This document shows, one piece after another, positions 23,389 to 33,789 of a stretch of DNA of 64,000 nt. The notes under the pieces were generated by a model. The model saw only the letters and a program-made list of their open reading frames with translations. It was not told where the DNA came from and made no database searches. Both the position numbers and the translations under genes were made by a program. The stretch covers positions 124,001-188,000 of the forward strand of contig NW_025408678.1 of assembly GCF_020360975.1 (NCBI RefSeq). The letters run 5' to 3'. Numbering within the stretch: position 1 is the stretch's first letter; each line of letters begins with the position of its first letter. Source of the stretch: Hirsutella rhossiliensis. Lineage: Eukaryota > Ascomycota > Sordariomycetes > Hypocreales > Ophiocordycipitaceae.

Positions 23389-24679
23389 GGGAGAGGTAGT
23401 CTTTAATATCTCGTTGTAGCCAAACCAATACTCGAGGAATACTGAATCAAGGGCTCTTGTGGCGTGGTTTCGATGTTGGCGCCTGGCTGCATGAGCCTAC
23501 CATGCCGCTGTCAATCTTAGGGAATTAAACCTCAGCTCTCCTCTTCTTCAAGTTTCAGTCTTGCAGAAGAGGTACATAGAGAATATCAGCCGCCTGTACC
23601 TGTGCCTTTGTTGCTACCTTTCCGAGCGTACCTAACGAACCGGTCTCTTACACAATAGCATAGACCATCGGAAGGGGAAAACTCTGCCTGTGATATAATT
23701 ATGTCGTGGATGTGAGAATCATAGCTCATAAAAAAGTCACATTAGCCCAAATACCAGACACGACCTAGGGCGACTGAGTGGCATGAGCACCGAAACAACC
23801 CCAACATCGCCAAGCTATCACCGAGGTCGACATTACCTGATAGCTTGTCGTCCTTGTGAGCTACACCTGGCAACTCTGTCGGCGGCCGAGACGTATACTT
23901 CGCTTGTTTGTCCTAACCAAATAGGCAGGCAGCGCACACATCATGGGCCGATACGGTTCCTTGCTGCAACTTTCAAAGCCAATCAACCGCATCCGAAGAA
24001 AGTAGATGGATGGAGGGACATATATGTTTGCTCGTGACCTGCAAGCTGCCCTGGCACTGTCAACGGGATTCTCGTTCCGTTACACGTTGCTTTGAACATA
24101 CAGTAGCGTTGGGTGCTGATTACCATTGTAAGTCTGGTGCTTATGTGAAGTTAGCCGACACGTCGCCCGCCGCGTTCATGGGCTTACTATCTGCGGACAC
24201 GGAATAGAAGTACGCATAGGGATTTTACAGTTCCAGCGCGTTTGATGTCTACGAGAAGCTCAGACATTCATACACGTAATCGCCGGCTACACCATGATGA
24301 ATGACGACGAGGGGCTGTGGTGGACGATTTGGGTATGCTCGAGATGTATGCTCGAGATACTTGTCTTTGAAGCTGAAGGGGACATTCAGAGTCCAGAGAT
24401 GCTCGTGCTTTTTTATTGTGCATTAACATTGGTATCCGTTTCACAGTCATGAAGAGATCTGCCGCGTCGACTTCGAAACTGTCGGAACCCGGAGTTGGAA
24501 TCAAAGTAGATTGCCTCTATGCCTACAAGATACAGTTTATACCATCTAATTGGCGAAGGAGTGAAGTCGAACCTGGGTCCGATACTTTCTTCAAACTAGG
24601 CAGACGCCGCTGCGCTTCACTCGTGTACATGGACCGGCGACCACGCGCAAAGTCGCCGACCCAGCGCACTCGGTGACTT
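23389..24679. other. Intergenic region
   Basis: About 1.3 kb without a recognisable gene. Only short, incoherent open stretches occur on either strand. A sequence near 24567-24590 has a partial B-box look but no tRNA fold. Nothing else is seen. Confidence 0.45.
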
Positions 24680-24687
24680 TATAAAAG
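24680..24687 (+). promoter_or_regulatory. TATA box of the aldehyde dehydrogenase gene
   Basis: A perfect TATAAAAG lies 118 bp upstream of the ALDH start codon. The distance is plausible for a core promoter followed by a short 5' leader. Confidence 0.5.
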
Positions 24688-24804
24688 CTTCGGCACATGT
24701 CATCGCTGCCGTTACATCTCTCTCATCTGCCATCTCTTTGCGCACATTGCAAGTCGAAAACGGAGTCAACAGCTCGATAAGACCAAAGGACAAACTATCC
24801 CGGC

Positions 24805-26707
24805 ATGGACTGGGTCAACTTTCACAATACTATCGGGGGCAAGCCTCGAGGCGCGAAAACAGGGCGCCATGGGACGAATCCTTTAAATCAACAACCGCTC
24901 TGGGATGTGCCCGTAGCGACCGAGGGGGACGTTGACGACTGTGTAGCTGCCGCGCGCAAGGCGTTCCCGGCCTGGTCGCGGCGGCCGTACGAGGAGAGAA
25001 CCGAGCTGCTAGACCGGTTCGCGGATCTCTACCTCTCCCACGCCGCCGAGTTTTCACGGCTGCTTGCCGACGAGTGCGGGAGGACGGTATTGAAGCCTTG
25101 ATGGCCGCGCCATCCTATTGCCACTCAATATGATACCAACCTACTGTTTCTCCAGGTCGAAAACGCGGCCATCGAGGTCTGCTGGGCTGCACAGTGGCTT
25201 CGCTATCCATGTGCGTCGATCTCTGCTGCCTGGCATGCGCTCTTTGTGCTGACGTGGAACAGCCAAGTACAGGATTCCACAAGACAGGATCGAGGACGAG
25301 TCCAAGGTGGTGAGCATCACGCGGGAGCCCCTTGGGGTCGTTGCTGCCATTTGCCCGTGGAATTGTATGCTGTCTCGGCCGTCGCCCTACTACTCGACAT
25401 GCATTTGCTAAACGCCCTCGCTCTCTTGGACTCAGTTCCTCTCATGCTCGGTATGCTCCAGGTTTCTAGACGGCTTGCTGGCATACTCACCTCTGGCATA
25501 GCTATCGGAAAGATCTCCCCGGCCCTTGCCACTGGGAATTGCGTAATCCTCAAGCCTTCGTATGTCTCTCTTGACGCTGTTGCACATCGACTGAAGTCTG
25601 CTATCCCGCGAAGCGCTGACCATTGACCTTGCGGCGCCAAACACAGACCATTCACGCCCTACACGTCCCTCAAGCTGGTAGAGTTGGCGCAGCAGGTCTT
25701 CCCGCCCTCGGTTCTCCAAGCGTTGAGCGGAGACAATGACCTCGGTCCGCTGCTGGTGCGGCACCCTGGTGTCGACAAGATCTCTTTTACGGGGTCCTCG
25801 GCCACAGGGAAGCAGATCCTCAAGGCCGGTGCCGATCAGATGAAGCGCATCACGCTGGAAACGTGCGACTCCCACCCCCGCTCCGAGGCCAACACGTGAA
25901 TACTGCTGCTCGAGGTGAAGCAAGAGCTGACCCCTATCTCTGAGAGAGGGCAGCGCCGGAAATAACGCCGCCGTTATCCTGCCCGACGTCGATGTTGAGA
26001 TTGTGTGCCCACGAATCGCCGGCGCCTTGTGGTTCAACGCAGGTCAAGTATGCATCGCACCGCGGAGGCTGTACATCCACGAAGAAAGGTTTGATGAGTT
26101 TGTCGAGAAGCTGGCCGGCGCGACGGCCGATTTGAGCCGGGACATGGCGGCGCGCATCGGCCCCGTGCAAAACCGTGTTCAGGTGGAAAAGCTTGTTGAG
26201 TCGCTTCACGGAGCCGCTGACATGGGGGCGCACGACTTCGTTTTGGGCGGGCCCGGGGCGTTGAGATCGACCGAGGAGGACTTCTTCCTGCGGCCGACTA
26301 TTTGCAAAAACCCTCCGCCAGACTCTCCGCTTCTCCGGCAAGAGAACTTTGGTCAGTGTCCTGGCTATCGACCAAGGAGTGAAGAGAGGGAGGCGCGAGA
26401 CGCAGCCGGCTGACTGTTTGTAGGACCCATTGTCTGCTGCGTGCCCTTCTCTACGACAGAGGAGGCGGTGCGGCTCGCCAACGACACCGAGGGCGGCCTC
26501 GCGGCCAGCGTCTGGTCCGGCGACGTAGAGGCGGCCAGGCAGATTGCTTCACAGCTCGAGGCCGGCAGCGTCTTTATTAATGGGCCCCCTCGGCCGGATC
26601 CTTGCGTTCCTTTTGGCGGGCACAAGCAGAGTGGACTGGGCGTTGAGTATGGCCTCGAAGGACTGCTGTCCTATTGCCAGGTCAAGGCTGTCTACATGTT
26701 CAAGTGA
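24805..26707 (+). CDS. Aldehyde dehydrogenase, fus7-like
   Basis: I reconstruct eight exons: 24805-25086, 25156-25210, 25263-25364, 25436-25450, 25502-25559, 25647-25862, 25954-26351 and 26424-26707. They sum to 1410 nt, 469 residues, with every junction in frame. Exon four is a 15-nt microexon encoding most of FPLML. Family motifs: EPLGVVAAICPWNF (cofactor side), FTGSSATGKQIL, NAGQVCIAPRR with the catalytic Cys (codon 26049), and the C-terminal PFGGHKQSG. The glutamate motif reads LETAGNN instead of the usual LELGG(K/N), straddling an intron; that splice site is the least certain. In the Fusarium cluster fus7 encodes an ALDH not essential for fusarin C. Oxidation of a pathway aldehyde is inference. 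Confidence 0.87.
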
Positions 26708-27205
26708 AGGGCGCGCCCGATAGGCAAGCTTTGTTTGATGCAAAGCCCCGTAGCAGCTTTCCCTGTTACTCTGGGGCACTGCTGCTTTCTACTATTTACA
26801 AAAGATTATAGTCTTGGTGGTGCCAGGCTCGCCACCAGCAGACAAATCCAACAACGAAAGGGCCCAGGCATGATTATGATTATCGATTCAATAGTGAGAA
26901 ACACGAACCAAGTGATTGGGTCGGAGGCATGCCCGGGTCCTACCCCCGGGCCCAACACTCTTCGGTGGGTATCGGCGGTTTGACAAGGGGGCAGCGGATC
27001 TCGCCGACGTCTGCTGACATCGAACGACGATGATTTGCCGGCATGGGAGTGCTCTATAGCAATATGACAAGGGCCGGTTCGCGGGCTTCGCTGATTCACC
27101 TACGGTCTTCTTCTCTCCGTATCTTCTTGTCTCTTCCACCCCTGTTGTTCCTTCCCGACCTTTCTTCTCTTCCGGGGCCTCTCCAGCAGCGAAAGTTAGG
27201 GGACC
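26708..27205. other. Intergenic region upstream of the P450
   Basis: A 498-bp spacer with a pyrimidine-rich stretch (27104-27185) just before the P450 start, typical of fungal 5' leaders. No gene is seen. Confidence 0.5.
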
Positions 27206-28963
27206 ATGGACGCCAACATTTCTCAGATACTCCCGTCTTCCAGCACCGAGGCGGGACTGCTGTTGAGGCACTGGAGCGTGACCAATCTGGTCCTGACTTG
27301 CGTCGCCGTCATTTTCATCTTGCCGAAGCTTGTCTCTGTAGGTTTAACCTGCTGTTGCTATGAGAGAATATGATCTCTTGAAGAAAACTCACCACTGACG
27401 GAGTAGTACGACGGCAGCTCTTACAGAATGTCTTCTCTCCGTTGCGCTCCATCCCCGGCCCGCTGCTCAACAAGGTCAGCTCGTGGCCGCTGACCATTGC
27501 CACGCTCAAAGGAACCAGGTAACACTCCTCTTTCTCATCACCTCTAGTTGTATTCATCGCCTTCTCGTGATATACGTTGTCTGACGTCGGCAACTAGTCA
27601 CCATTTTACCCGCATCTTGCACGAGAAGTATGGCCCCATAGTACTTCTAGCGCCTGGTATAATCTCTGTAGCCGACGCTGGCGAGATCCGGCGCATTATC
27701 AAATCCGAGGATTGGGCCAAGTCGCATGCCATCTACGGAAACTTCAGGCAGGACCCGGACCGGCCGACGCTGCTGGCCTTTACCGACAAGAAGGCATATG
27801 GCCGGCGCAAGCGTTTAATATCCGGCATGTTTGGAATCAAGTGCATTCGCAATATGGAGCCGCTAATGAGGGATTGCGTCGCCGTTGCGGTGCGAGAGCT
27901 GGGCCGGGCGTGTGACGGGGCCGGGGTCGGGGCCGGAGCCGGGGCCGGGGCCGGAGCCGGGGCCGTCGTCGACATGCAGCACCTCGTCCATGGATTGGCA
28001 ATAGACATTATAGGCGTCACCACCTTCGGGCAGAGCTTTCACGTCGTGGAGAACGGCAGCCATCCTCTGCCGACGCGGCTCAAGCAGGGCCTCAAGCTGG
28101 CCGCCTGGATGATGCTCATTCCCTGGATTCGGAAGCTACCGCTTCTGCCAACGCGCGACCCCTACATCGATCAGTTCACGCGCGACATTGTCAACGGGCG
28201 GCGGCGGGAGCTTGCGTCCGGCGAGCGTTCCGGAGCGAGAGCGGACCTGCTGCAGTGGCTCGTCAAGGCGAGCAGCAGCGACGACGACGCGGGCTCCGAG
28301 TTCCGCACCTCGGACGTGCAGGACGAGAGCGTGGTGCTGCTGACGGCCGGCAGCGAGACGACGGCCAACGCCGAGCTCTTCACCCTGCTGCTGCTCGCCA
28401 AGCATCCGGCGGCGCTGGAGCGGCTCTACCAGGAGGTCGACTGGTGGTATCCCGCCGACGACCCGGGGCGGGAAACAGACTGCGGCTACTCTCTGATGGG
28501 CATGGTCTACCTCCAAGCCTGCATCAACGAGGCCATGCGCCTGGTGCCCGGCCAAGCAACCGGAAGCCCCCGCGAGACGAGCCGCGACGAGGTCGTGCTG
28601 AACTACCGCGTTCCCCAGGGCACCACCGTCTTCCCCAGCACGCAAGAGGCCCATACAGACCCGTGTCTCTGGGACCAGCCGCAGCGCTTCATGCCTGAGC
28701 GGTGGCTGGACGGCGCCATTGACGATGCCGCGGTGCCCTTCTGGCCCTTTTCGGCTGGGAATCGCGTCTGCATAGGCAAGCATTTCGCCCTCCAGGAGAT
28801 GCATTTGACGCTCGTCACTCTGCTGCGGCACTTTGCCTTTGAACACATCCCCGGCCAAGATGAGACGACGGTCTTTCGTGTGGCTCAGCAGTTGCGCGCC
28901 GAGGCCTATTGGATGAAGGTGAGCAGGAGGATGAGTGTCAAGGCGGTGGGCGGGGGGGCATGA
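27206..28963 (+). CDS. Cytochrome P450, fus8-like
   Basis: Three exons, 27206-27337, 27427-27518 and 27598-28963, give 529 residues. The first acceptor could instead be 6 nt upstream of the chosen TTACAG site, also in frame. A membrane anchor lies near residues 28-43, followed by the proline-rich hinge PLRSIPGPLL. Then come helix I AGSETT (325-330), E386-x-x-R389 in the K helix, FMPERW, and the haem loop FWPFSAGNRVCIGKHFA with Cys466 as axial ligand. Around residues 184-197 is a Gly-Ala/Val run encoded by a GGGGCC-type hexamer repeat, probably a surface loop. In Fusarium, Fus8 performs the oxidations (including oxidation of a methyl to the carboxyl level) that precede methyl-ester formation by Fus9. 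The P450 call is firm; the role is by homology. Confidence 0.93.
27914..27966 (+). repeat. GGGGCC-type hexanucleotide repeat inside the P450 gene
   Basis: Eight or so imperfect units of GGGGCC (variants GGAGCC, GGGGTC) lie in frame and encode alternating Gly-Ala with one Val. The G-rich strand has runs of four guanines spaced by two bases, a layout able to form G-quadruplexes and prone to length change. Confidence 0.85.
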
Positions 28964-29489
28964 GTTATGAGGACTGTATCCTTGCGCTTTACGGACATGA
29001 CACGTTTTAGACTAATGGAACTCTGATCTATTTTCTCTGGCTCTCCGTCTCGTGCAAGGTCGTGTTGGAATGTACGTGAATGAAGGCTAAACAAGGTCTG
29101 CAAGACTGTTGAAGCTTGACTCTAGGCGATCGATCACTGGTATGAGTCTTGTCAGGATGAGATGATCGATAATGATCGATAATGATAATGATAGTCGCAA
29201 TACTCTGTACGTATGTTACACTTGTTAATACGCATGATTTAGGTTAACTTACGGGTCAAACTCTCCAGCCCGACCATCACCCCGACGTTGATACTCAATA
29301 ATCGCCGAAAGCGCCGAAGAAATAAGACACATATACTCCGCACACGATGGAAACACAGGTACTTGCAGGCTTGAACTGTGAATTACTCGTCGAGTACACA
29401 CATCACTGGTATACGTCAAGCACATAGCCTTCTACCCATACCCGAGGCCTTTTACATCGAGCCGTCGGGCTTCCCAGCCTTTAGCCGCC
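28964..29489. other. Intergenic region upstream of the methyltransferase
   Basis: A 526-bp spacer. It contains a short GATAATGATCGATAATGAT-like repeat near 29161-29191, with several GATA cores that might bind a nitrogen-responsive GATA factor. In Fusarium, fusarin genes respond to nitrogen; any link here is inference. Confidence 0.4.
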
Positions 29490-30677
29490 ATGCCCGCAGC
29501 CCAACTCGCCGTCGACGACGCCGTTCTCGTCAACGATGTCCCCATGCAAGGCAAGGGCTCGTACCGCTCACACGCGGCGCTCCAGCACGAGGCCATGCTC
29601 AAGACGCTGCCGCTTCTCCAGAGGGCCGCCCGCGAAGCTGCTGCCAGCGGTGACGGGCTCCCGTCTGGCAGCGACCAGCAATTCACCATTGTCGAATACG
29701 GCTCGGCCCATGGCAACAATTCGTGCGTGACTTCGTTGTCCTTATGTCCTTATGCTTGACTCGCTCCGCTGACTTGGAGCATCGATACTTGTAGAATCGA
29801 GCCCCTGGAGGCCATGCTTCCCCTGACGCAGTCCGATCAGGTTCAGCTTCTACTAAGCGACAGACCGGAAAACGACTTCAACACACTGTCCGCCACCGTC
29901 TCCGCCTGGGCCGACGCCCTAGATCCGGCCCGGTTTCCGTCCTCGGTCTTCCTTGGCTTGATTCCACGAAGCTTCTACCGCCCCCTCGTCCCGCCCCGGT
30001 CCGTCAACCTCGGCTTCTCTCTCTGCTGCCTCCACCATCTCGATCGACTGCCCGCTGCAGCCCATGACGACGAAATGAAGCGGCTGTGCCGGGCCCAAGC
30101 CCACGACGATCTCTGTCTCTTCCTGCGCCTCCGCGCCTCTGAAGTGGTGAGAGGAGGCTCGCTTGTTCTCACCTTCGTCGGCCGCGACGCCTCGGGTCGC
30201 GACAACTACGCCGGTCCCGTTGACGCTTGCCGCAAGGCCATGGTGCAGATGATCGAAGACGGTGTTATCCCGGCATCCGTCGCCGCCGCCTTTCGCATTC
30301 CAACCTACGACAGATCCCTCGACGACGTTTGGGGGTGCCTAGATGAGCTGCGCGGTGTCTGGGAGGCGCGTGAAGTCCAGGCCGATGCGGTGCTGCACCC
30401 GGCCATTAAGGACCTGGCGCGCCATACGCGCCATGGTGAGGACAATGCGGCCAGTCAGCAGTACTCTGACGTCGTCATCGACTGGCTTATGGCCGTCTGC
30501 TCGGGCTACTTTCTCAAAGCCGTCCGTGTCGGCGGTGCGGATGATGCCTACACCGAGGCAGGGGCGAGTCAACTCCTGAGCGAATGGGCGCGGAGAACCA
30601 AGAGGATTTTTCTCAAGGATCACCGAGATGAGCCGGTCTTTTGTTCTTTTATCCGGATGCTACTGCACCGCCTCTAG
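29490..30677 (+). CDS. SAM-dependent carboxyl methyltransferase (SABATH-like), fus9-like
   Basis: Two exons, 29490-29722 and 29795-30677 (intron 72 nt, donor GTGCGT, acceptor TTGTAG, phase 2), give 371 residues. Near the N-terminus, MQGKGSYRSHAALQ resembles the SABATH opening motif that contacts SAM and substrate. FTIVEYGSAHGNNSIEPLE across the splice is the Rossmann loop one. Later segments SVNLGFSLCCLHHLDRLP and GSLVLTFVGRD match the family core strands. SABATH enzymes methylate carboxyl groups, and Fus9 forms the methyl ester of fusarin C after oxidation by Fus8. The gene is the right-hand member of the cluster. Confidence in family is good, and in role fair. Confidence 0.85.
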
Positions 30678-30781
30678 TCGGAATAGGAGTTTTGGTGCCC
30701 TTGCTTCTTAGTTGCTCCAGATGCGGAACTATTACATGTACGACCAAAGCGACCAATTCTAGAGGGCCGCGTTTCCCGTTT
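30678..30781. other. 3' flank of the methyltransferase
   Basis: A short spacer, presumably with the polyadenylation region. No other feature. Confidence 0.4.
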
Positions 30782-31051
30782 TTAGATGAGAAAGGACAAC
30801 CATGACGTATATACTGCTGACGACGAAATTACAAGTATGGTCAGATGTTCCCAAAAATATATCCAAAAGACGGTGCTGGCCTCGCCAGGAGGCGGCGCTT
30901 GGGGCAGGAAGCAGTGGTGATACTCTGAGGATCCAATGATGGCGTTGATGCAGTCCATGGCGAGAGTTGTAATTTGCGGTGCAGGCTGCGTGGTCGTTGA
31001 GGAGAAAAGCGATTTATGACTCTTTTGTTCTTGCAAGATTTTTGTGGCCAC
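30782..31051 (-). other. Small open frame, copy 1 of a duplicated unknown sequence
   Basis: An 89-codon minus-strand frame. Its middle (CINAIIGSSEYHHCFLP) is matched, after a frame change, by FIDAMIGSSEYHRCFLP encoded at about 33655-33710. The DNA likeness covers roughly 90-130 bp. Protein-level resemblance between copies suggests this was once part of a coding sequence. No known family is recognised, and no start, intron or promoter can be defended. Confidence 0.3.
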
Positions 31052-31371
31052 AGATCTCTCGAGAGTGCTGGCTTTGGCTACACCGACGAGGGAAATGTGC
31101 CCAAGTGTTATAATACGCAGCGGCTAATCGTGTAAAGCTGTAGCTATTGCATCTTGCTTGGCCGAAACGCTGCCAAGATCAAGGCGAGGGATGTCAAGGC
31201 GAGGGACATCAAGACTGTCACTACGTAGCCTAGGATCTTGGTAGACAATCTATTGAGAGCTACGGGCTAGTTACTGGGCTAGAGGTCCAGAACTATCGAA
31301 ACGGGAACCCATTTATGTGTAGTTGCTCGCTTGGTCTTCCCTGAATATCTACCATATTACTTCCTTCCTCG
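31052..31371. other. 3' flank of the pyroglutamyl peptidase gene
   Basis: A 320-bp spacer with a near-direct repeat (AGGCGAGGGATGTCA / AGGCGAGGGACATCA) at 31181-31211. No gene is seen. Confidence 0.4.
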
Positions 31372-32324
31372 TCATGTACACGCCGCGTTTCCGGCTCGCT
31401 GGGTCTCGCTTTCGACCATCGACCGAATCAGGCTGAGCGTAAGCTCTTGTCCCTGGCGGACGGCTTGACTAGACGAGTCGGTAGGGACATGCAGGAACAC
31501 GACCTTTCGCGGCCGCTGCCGCTTCCATAGCGTCGACAGGCTCGAGTAGTAGATGAAATCGCATAGGAATCTGCCGGCATCCTCAGAGACTTGCAGGCTT
31601 GCGTTCTTCTGTTTTCATGCGCGGTGGTAAGTAGTTTGCGCGCAATGCGAGAGGCGGTGACTTACAGCGCCGAATCCCTGCCACCGCTTCAAAACGTCGT
31701 CTAGGTCCAGTTCCGTCTGGATCTCGTCGGGTAGGCCTTGCCAAATCCAGTTTTCTCCCTTCTTACCTTTCTCCTCGTCCTCGGGAATCTCCTCGTCGAT
31801 GTCCCCAATCTTGTAGCCATTGCGGTGTCCTCTTCGCTCTATCTTATACACGGACCCGGCGGTCATGCCAATGTGGATCGCCAGGTCAACCTTATGGCCC
31901 TGGTACGTCTCCCAGAAGGACGGCACAATTTCCCTTACCGCCTTGTAGCTAACCGGGATGGCCTCCTGAGGGACGAGGATGCGCACCGGAGGGATTTCAA
32001 TAGTTTTCCCCTTGTCGGCCCCCAGGGCAGGGAGGCACGACGGGAGGCCTTTGGCAATTTCCCACGACGGGTTCTTGAGCTGGGCGAAGTTCTGTCGTGC
32101 GATTAGCTTGGGCATTAATCGATACAACCCCATCCAAGAGCAGATTAGACAGGACATACGCCGAAGCCGGTGACAAGGACCGTTAGCACAGCCTTGGGAG
32201 CATGTTGAGTCATTGGAGAGGCCGGTTCGAGATCGGCCCCGGCTATTGCTGCCGCCTCGACAGGCTTTGCCGCGACAGTGCCGGCCAGAGCCGAGACGAG
32301 CAAGGAGAAGACAGAGGGCTTCAT
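31372..32324 (-). CDS. Pyroglutamyl peptidase I (C15 family), apparently secreted
   Basis: Three minus-strand exons, 32160-32324, 31666-32091 and 31372-31608, separated by 68- and 57-nt phase-0 introns (donors GTATGT and GTAAGT, acceptors ACAG), give 275 residues. Residues 1-19 (MKPSVFSLLVSALAGTVAA) form a clear signal peptide. VLTVLVTGFG at 46-55 is the family's first strand, and NPSWEIAKGLP follows the first splice. The catalytic triad is visible: Glu140 in YKIERRGHRNGY, Cys213 in SEDAGRFLCDFIYYSSL, His237 in VVFLHVP. The enzyme removes N-terminal pyroglutamate from peptides. Most C15 enzymes are cytosolic, so a secreted form is notable. The gene lies 694 bp from the methyltransferase gene, in convergent orientation. 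Membership in the cluster is not shown. Confidence 0.88.
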
Positions 32325-33640
32325 TGCGATAAGGTGTTGTTGCTCGAGTATCTAGATGTATGTGGTATAAGAGGAGAGGTGTTCATTTATCCTTCAGAGA
32401 GTGAATCTGACCCTCCTTTTATAAGACGCAAGCTACACGACAGACCACTGCTTAATTCGTAGATGAAGCCATGTATAGCTCTTGCCTGCGTCATTGCTCT
32501 ACTCTGCACCATTCTTTTTCTGTAGATATTTGTAGCATGTGGTACGATATGAGTTGTTTATGGGCAGGGCTGTTTCCCGTAACCAGCCAAGGTCGGACGA
32601 GTAGAAGATGGAGCAGGATATGGAGCAGAAGATGGTTGCTCATGGGTAGTTCACCATTGGTTCGCCCAGGAGTGTCAAGCGAGGTCAGGACCCTTGTACA
32701 GAAGCGAATATCAGGGATTAACCATGATGGCTTTGCAACTTACATGACCATGGAGTTTGAAAGATGTAGAGAACACGGGTGATAGAGGTTGATATAACCC
32801 CGATTTCAATAAACAAAGGGCTTGAAGAAGAGGTACGAAATACACCACTCATGTGAAAGCATCTCTTGTTGAGCTTTGTGTGCAACGCAGTCCGTCTCTT
32901 TACAACGGTGAAGGCTGTATATCCGCGTAACTTATTACAACGTCTCGCAAAGGTGCCCGAGACCATCCATGAGGAGTGTCATTTGCACGAAGCCGGTTTG
33001 CATACACATGCGAAGTTGCGGTCTCTCGCTATACATGTAGTACAATGTTGTTTTAACGACGCTTGGCTTACGCCCGCCTGCTACAAAAGGATTCCAAGTA
33101 GAGTGAGCCAGAACGGATGGTAATGATCCACCAGGTCCGTGGGAGAACGTAATGGTCGAGCCAGCAGATCCCAAATAGAGATGTCTATGAATCACGAGGC
33201 CCGCAGCGGCGCATTGCTTATACTGAGTTATTAAAGCCGCGATCCATTATAAATGGATATACCTGGCTTTTCTGTCGTTATAGTGTGAGTTATAGTGTGA
33301 GCACGAGGGTTGGCCTACTTCGAATGTGGGTTCCCGGCTTCGGGAGCAACCCGAATCCGGGATATCCGTGGCTGGGCGGTGAGAGACGCTCGGCTGTGCG
33401 GACCGCGAGCCCGGAAGATGGCAGGTCGGCGCTAAACGCCTCCATCTTTTCTCGACAACGTCTTGATCACTGTGGCGACTGCGGTTTTCTGACTCGGCCG
33501 CTGGGGCCTTTTCGGATCCGTGCCCACTATCACGCTAGCTATCTTCTTCGTGTCCACCCGTGGAGAAAGCGATAGTAGCTGTCGCCACTAATAGAAGGAG
33601 TCGTGCTACGGCAGAAGAGAGCGTCCGGTCAAGATATAAA
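32325..33640. other. Intergenic region without recognised gene
   Basis: About 1.3 kb of mixed composition, with only short open frames on both strands and none resembling a family. The first about 100 bp should be the promoter and 5' leader of the pyroglutamyl peptidase gene. A TATAGTGTGAG sequence is directly repeated at 33280-33302. Confidence 0.4.
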
Positions 33641-33789
33641 TCGAGCTCAAGATGACCGCCAGAGGCAGGAAGCAACGGTGATACTCCGAGGATCCAATCA
33701 TGGCGTCGATGAATGGCAGAAGTTATAATGTGCGGTGCAGACTGCTGAACTTGGGCAGATCGTGAGGTCAATGCATTACGACAGTCCAA
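33641..33789 (-). pseudogene. Decayed copy 2 of the duplicated unknown sequence
   Basis: This resembles 30880-31015 at DNA level, around the shared core AGGATCCAAT and the preceding GGTGATACTC. Reading the minus strand, the first part matches copy 1 in one frame (SAPHIITSA against QPAPQITTLA). The IGSSEYHRCFLP part matches in another, because copy 2 lacks about five bases near 33708. It is therefore a frameshifted relic. Confidence 0.45.

Noticed and set aside
24560..24660. B-box-like GGTTCGA on the minus strand, possible tRNA
   Set aside because: The flanking bases do not form a T-arm or acceptor stem, and no A box is placed correctly.
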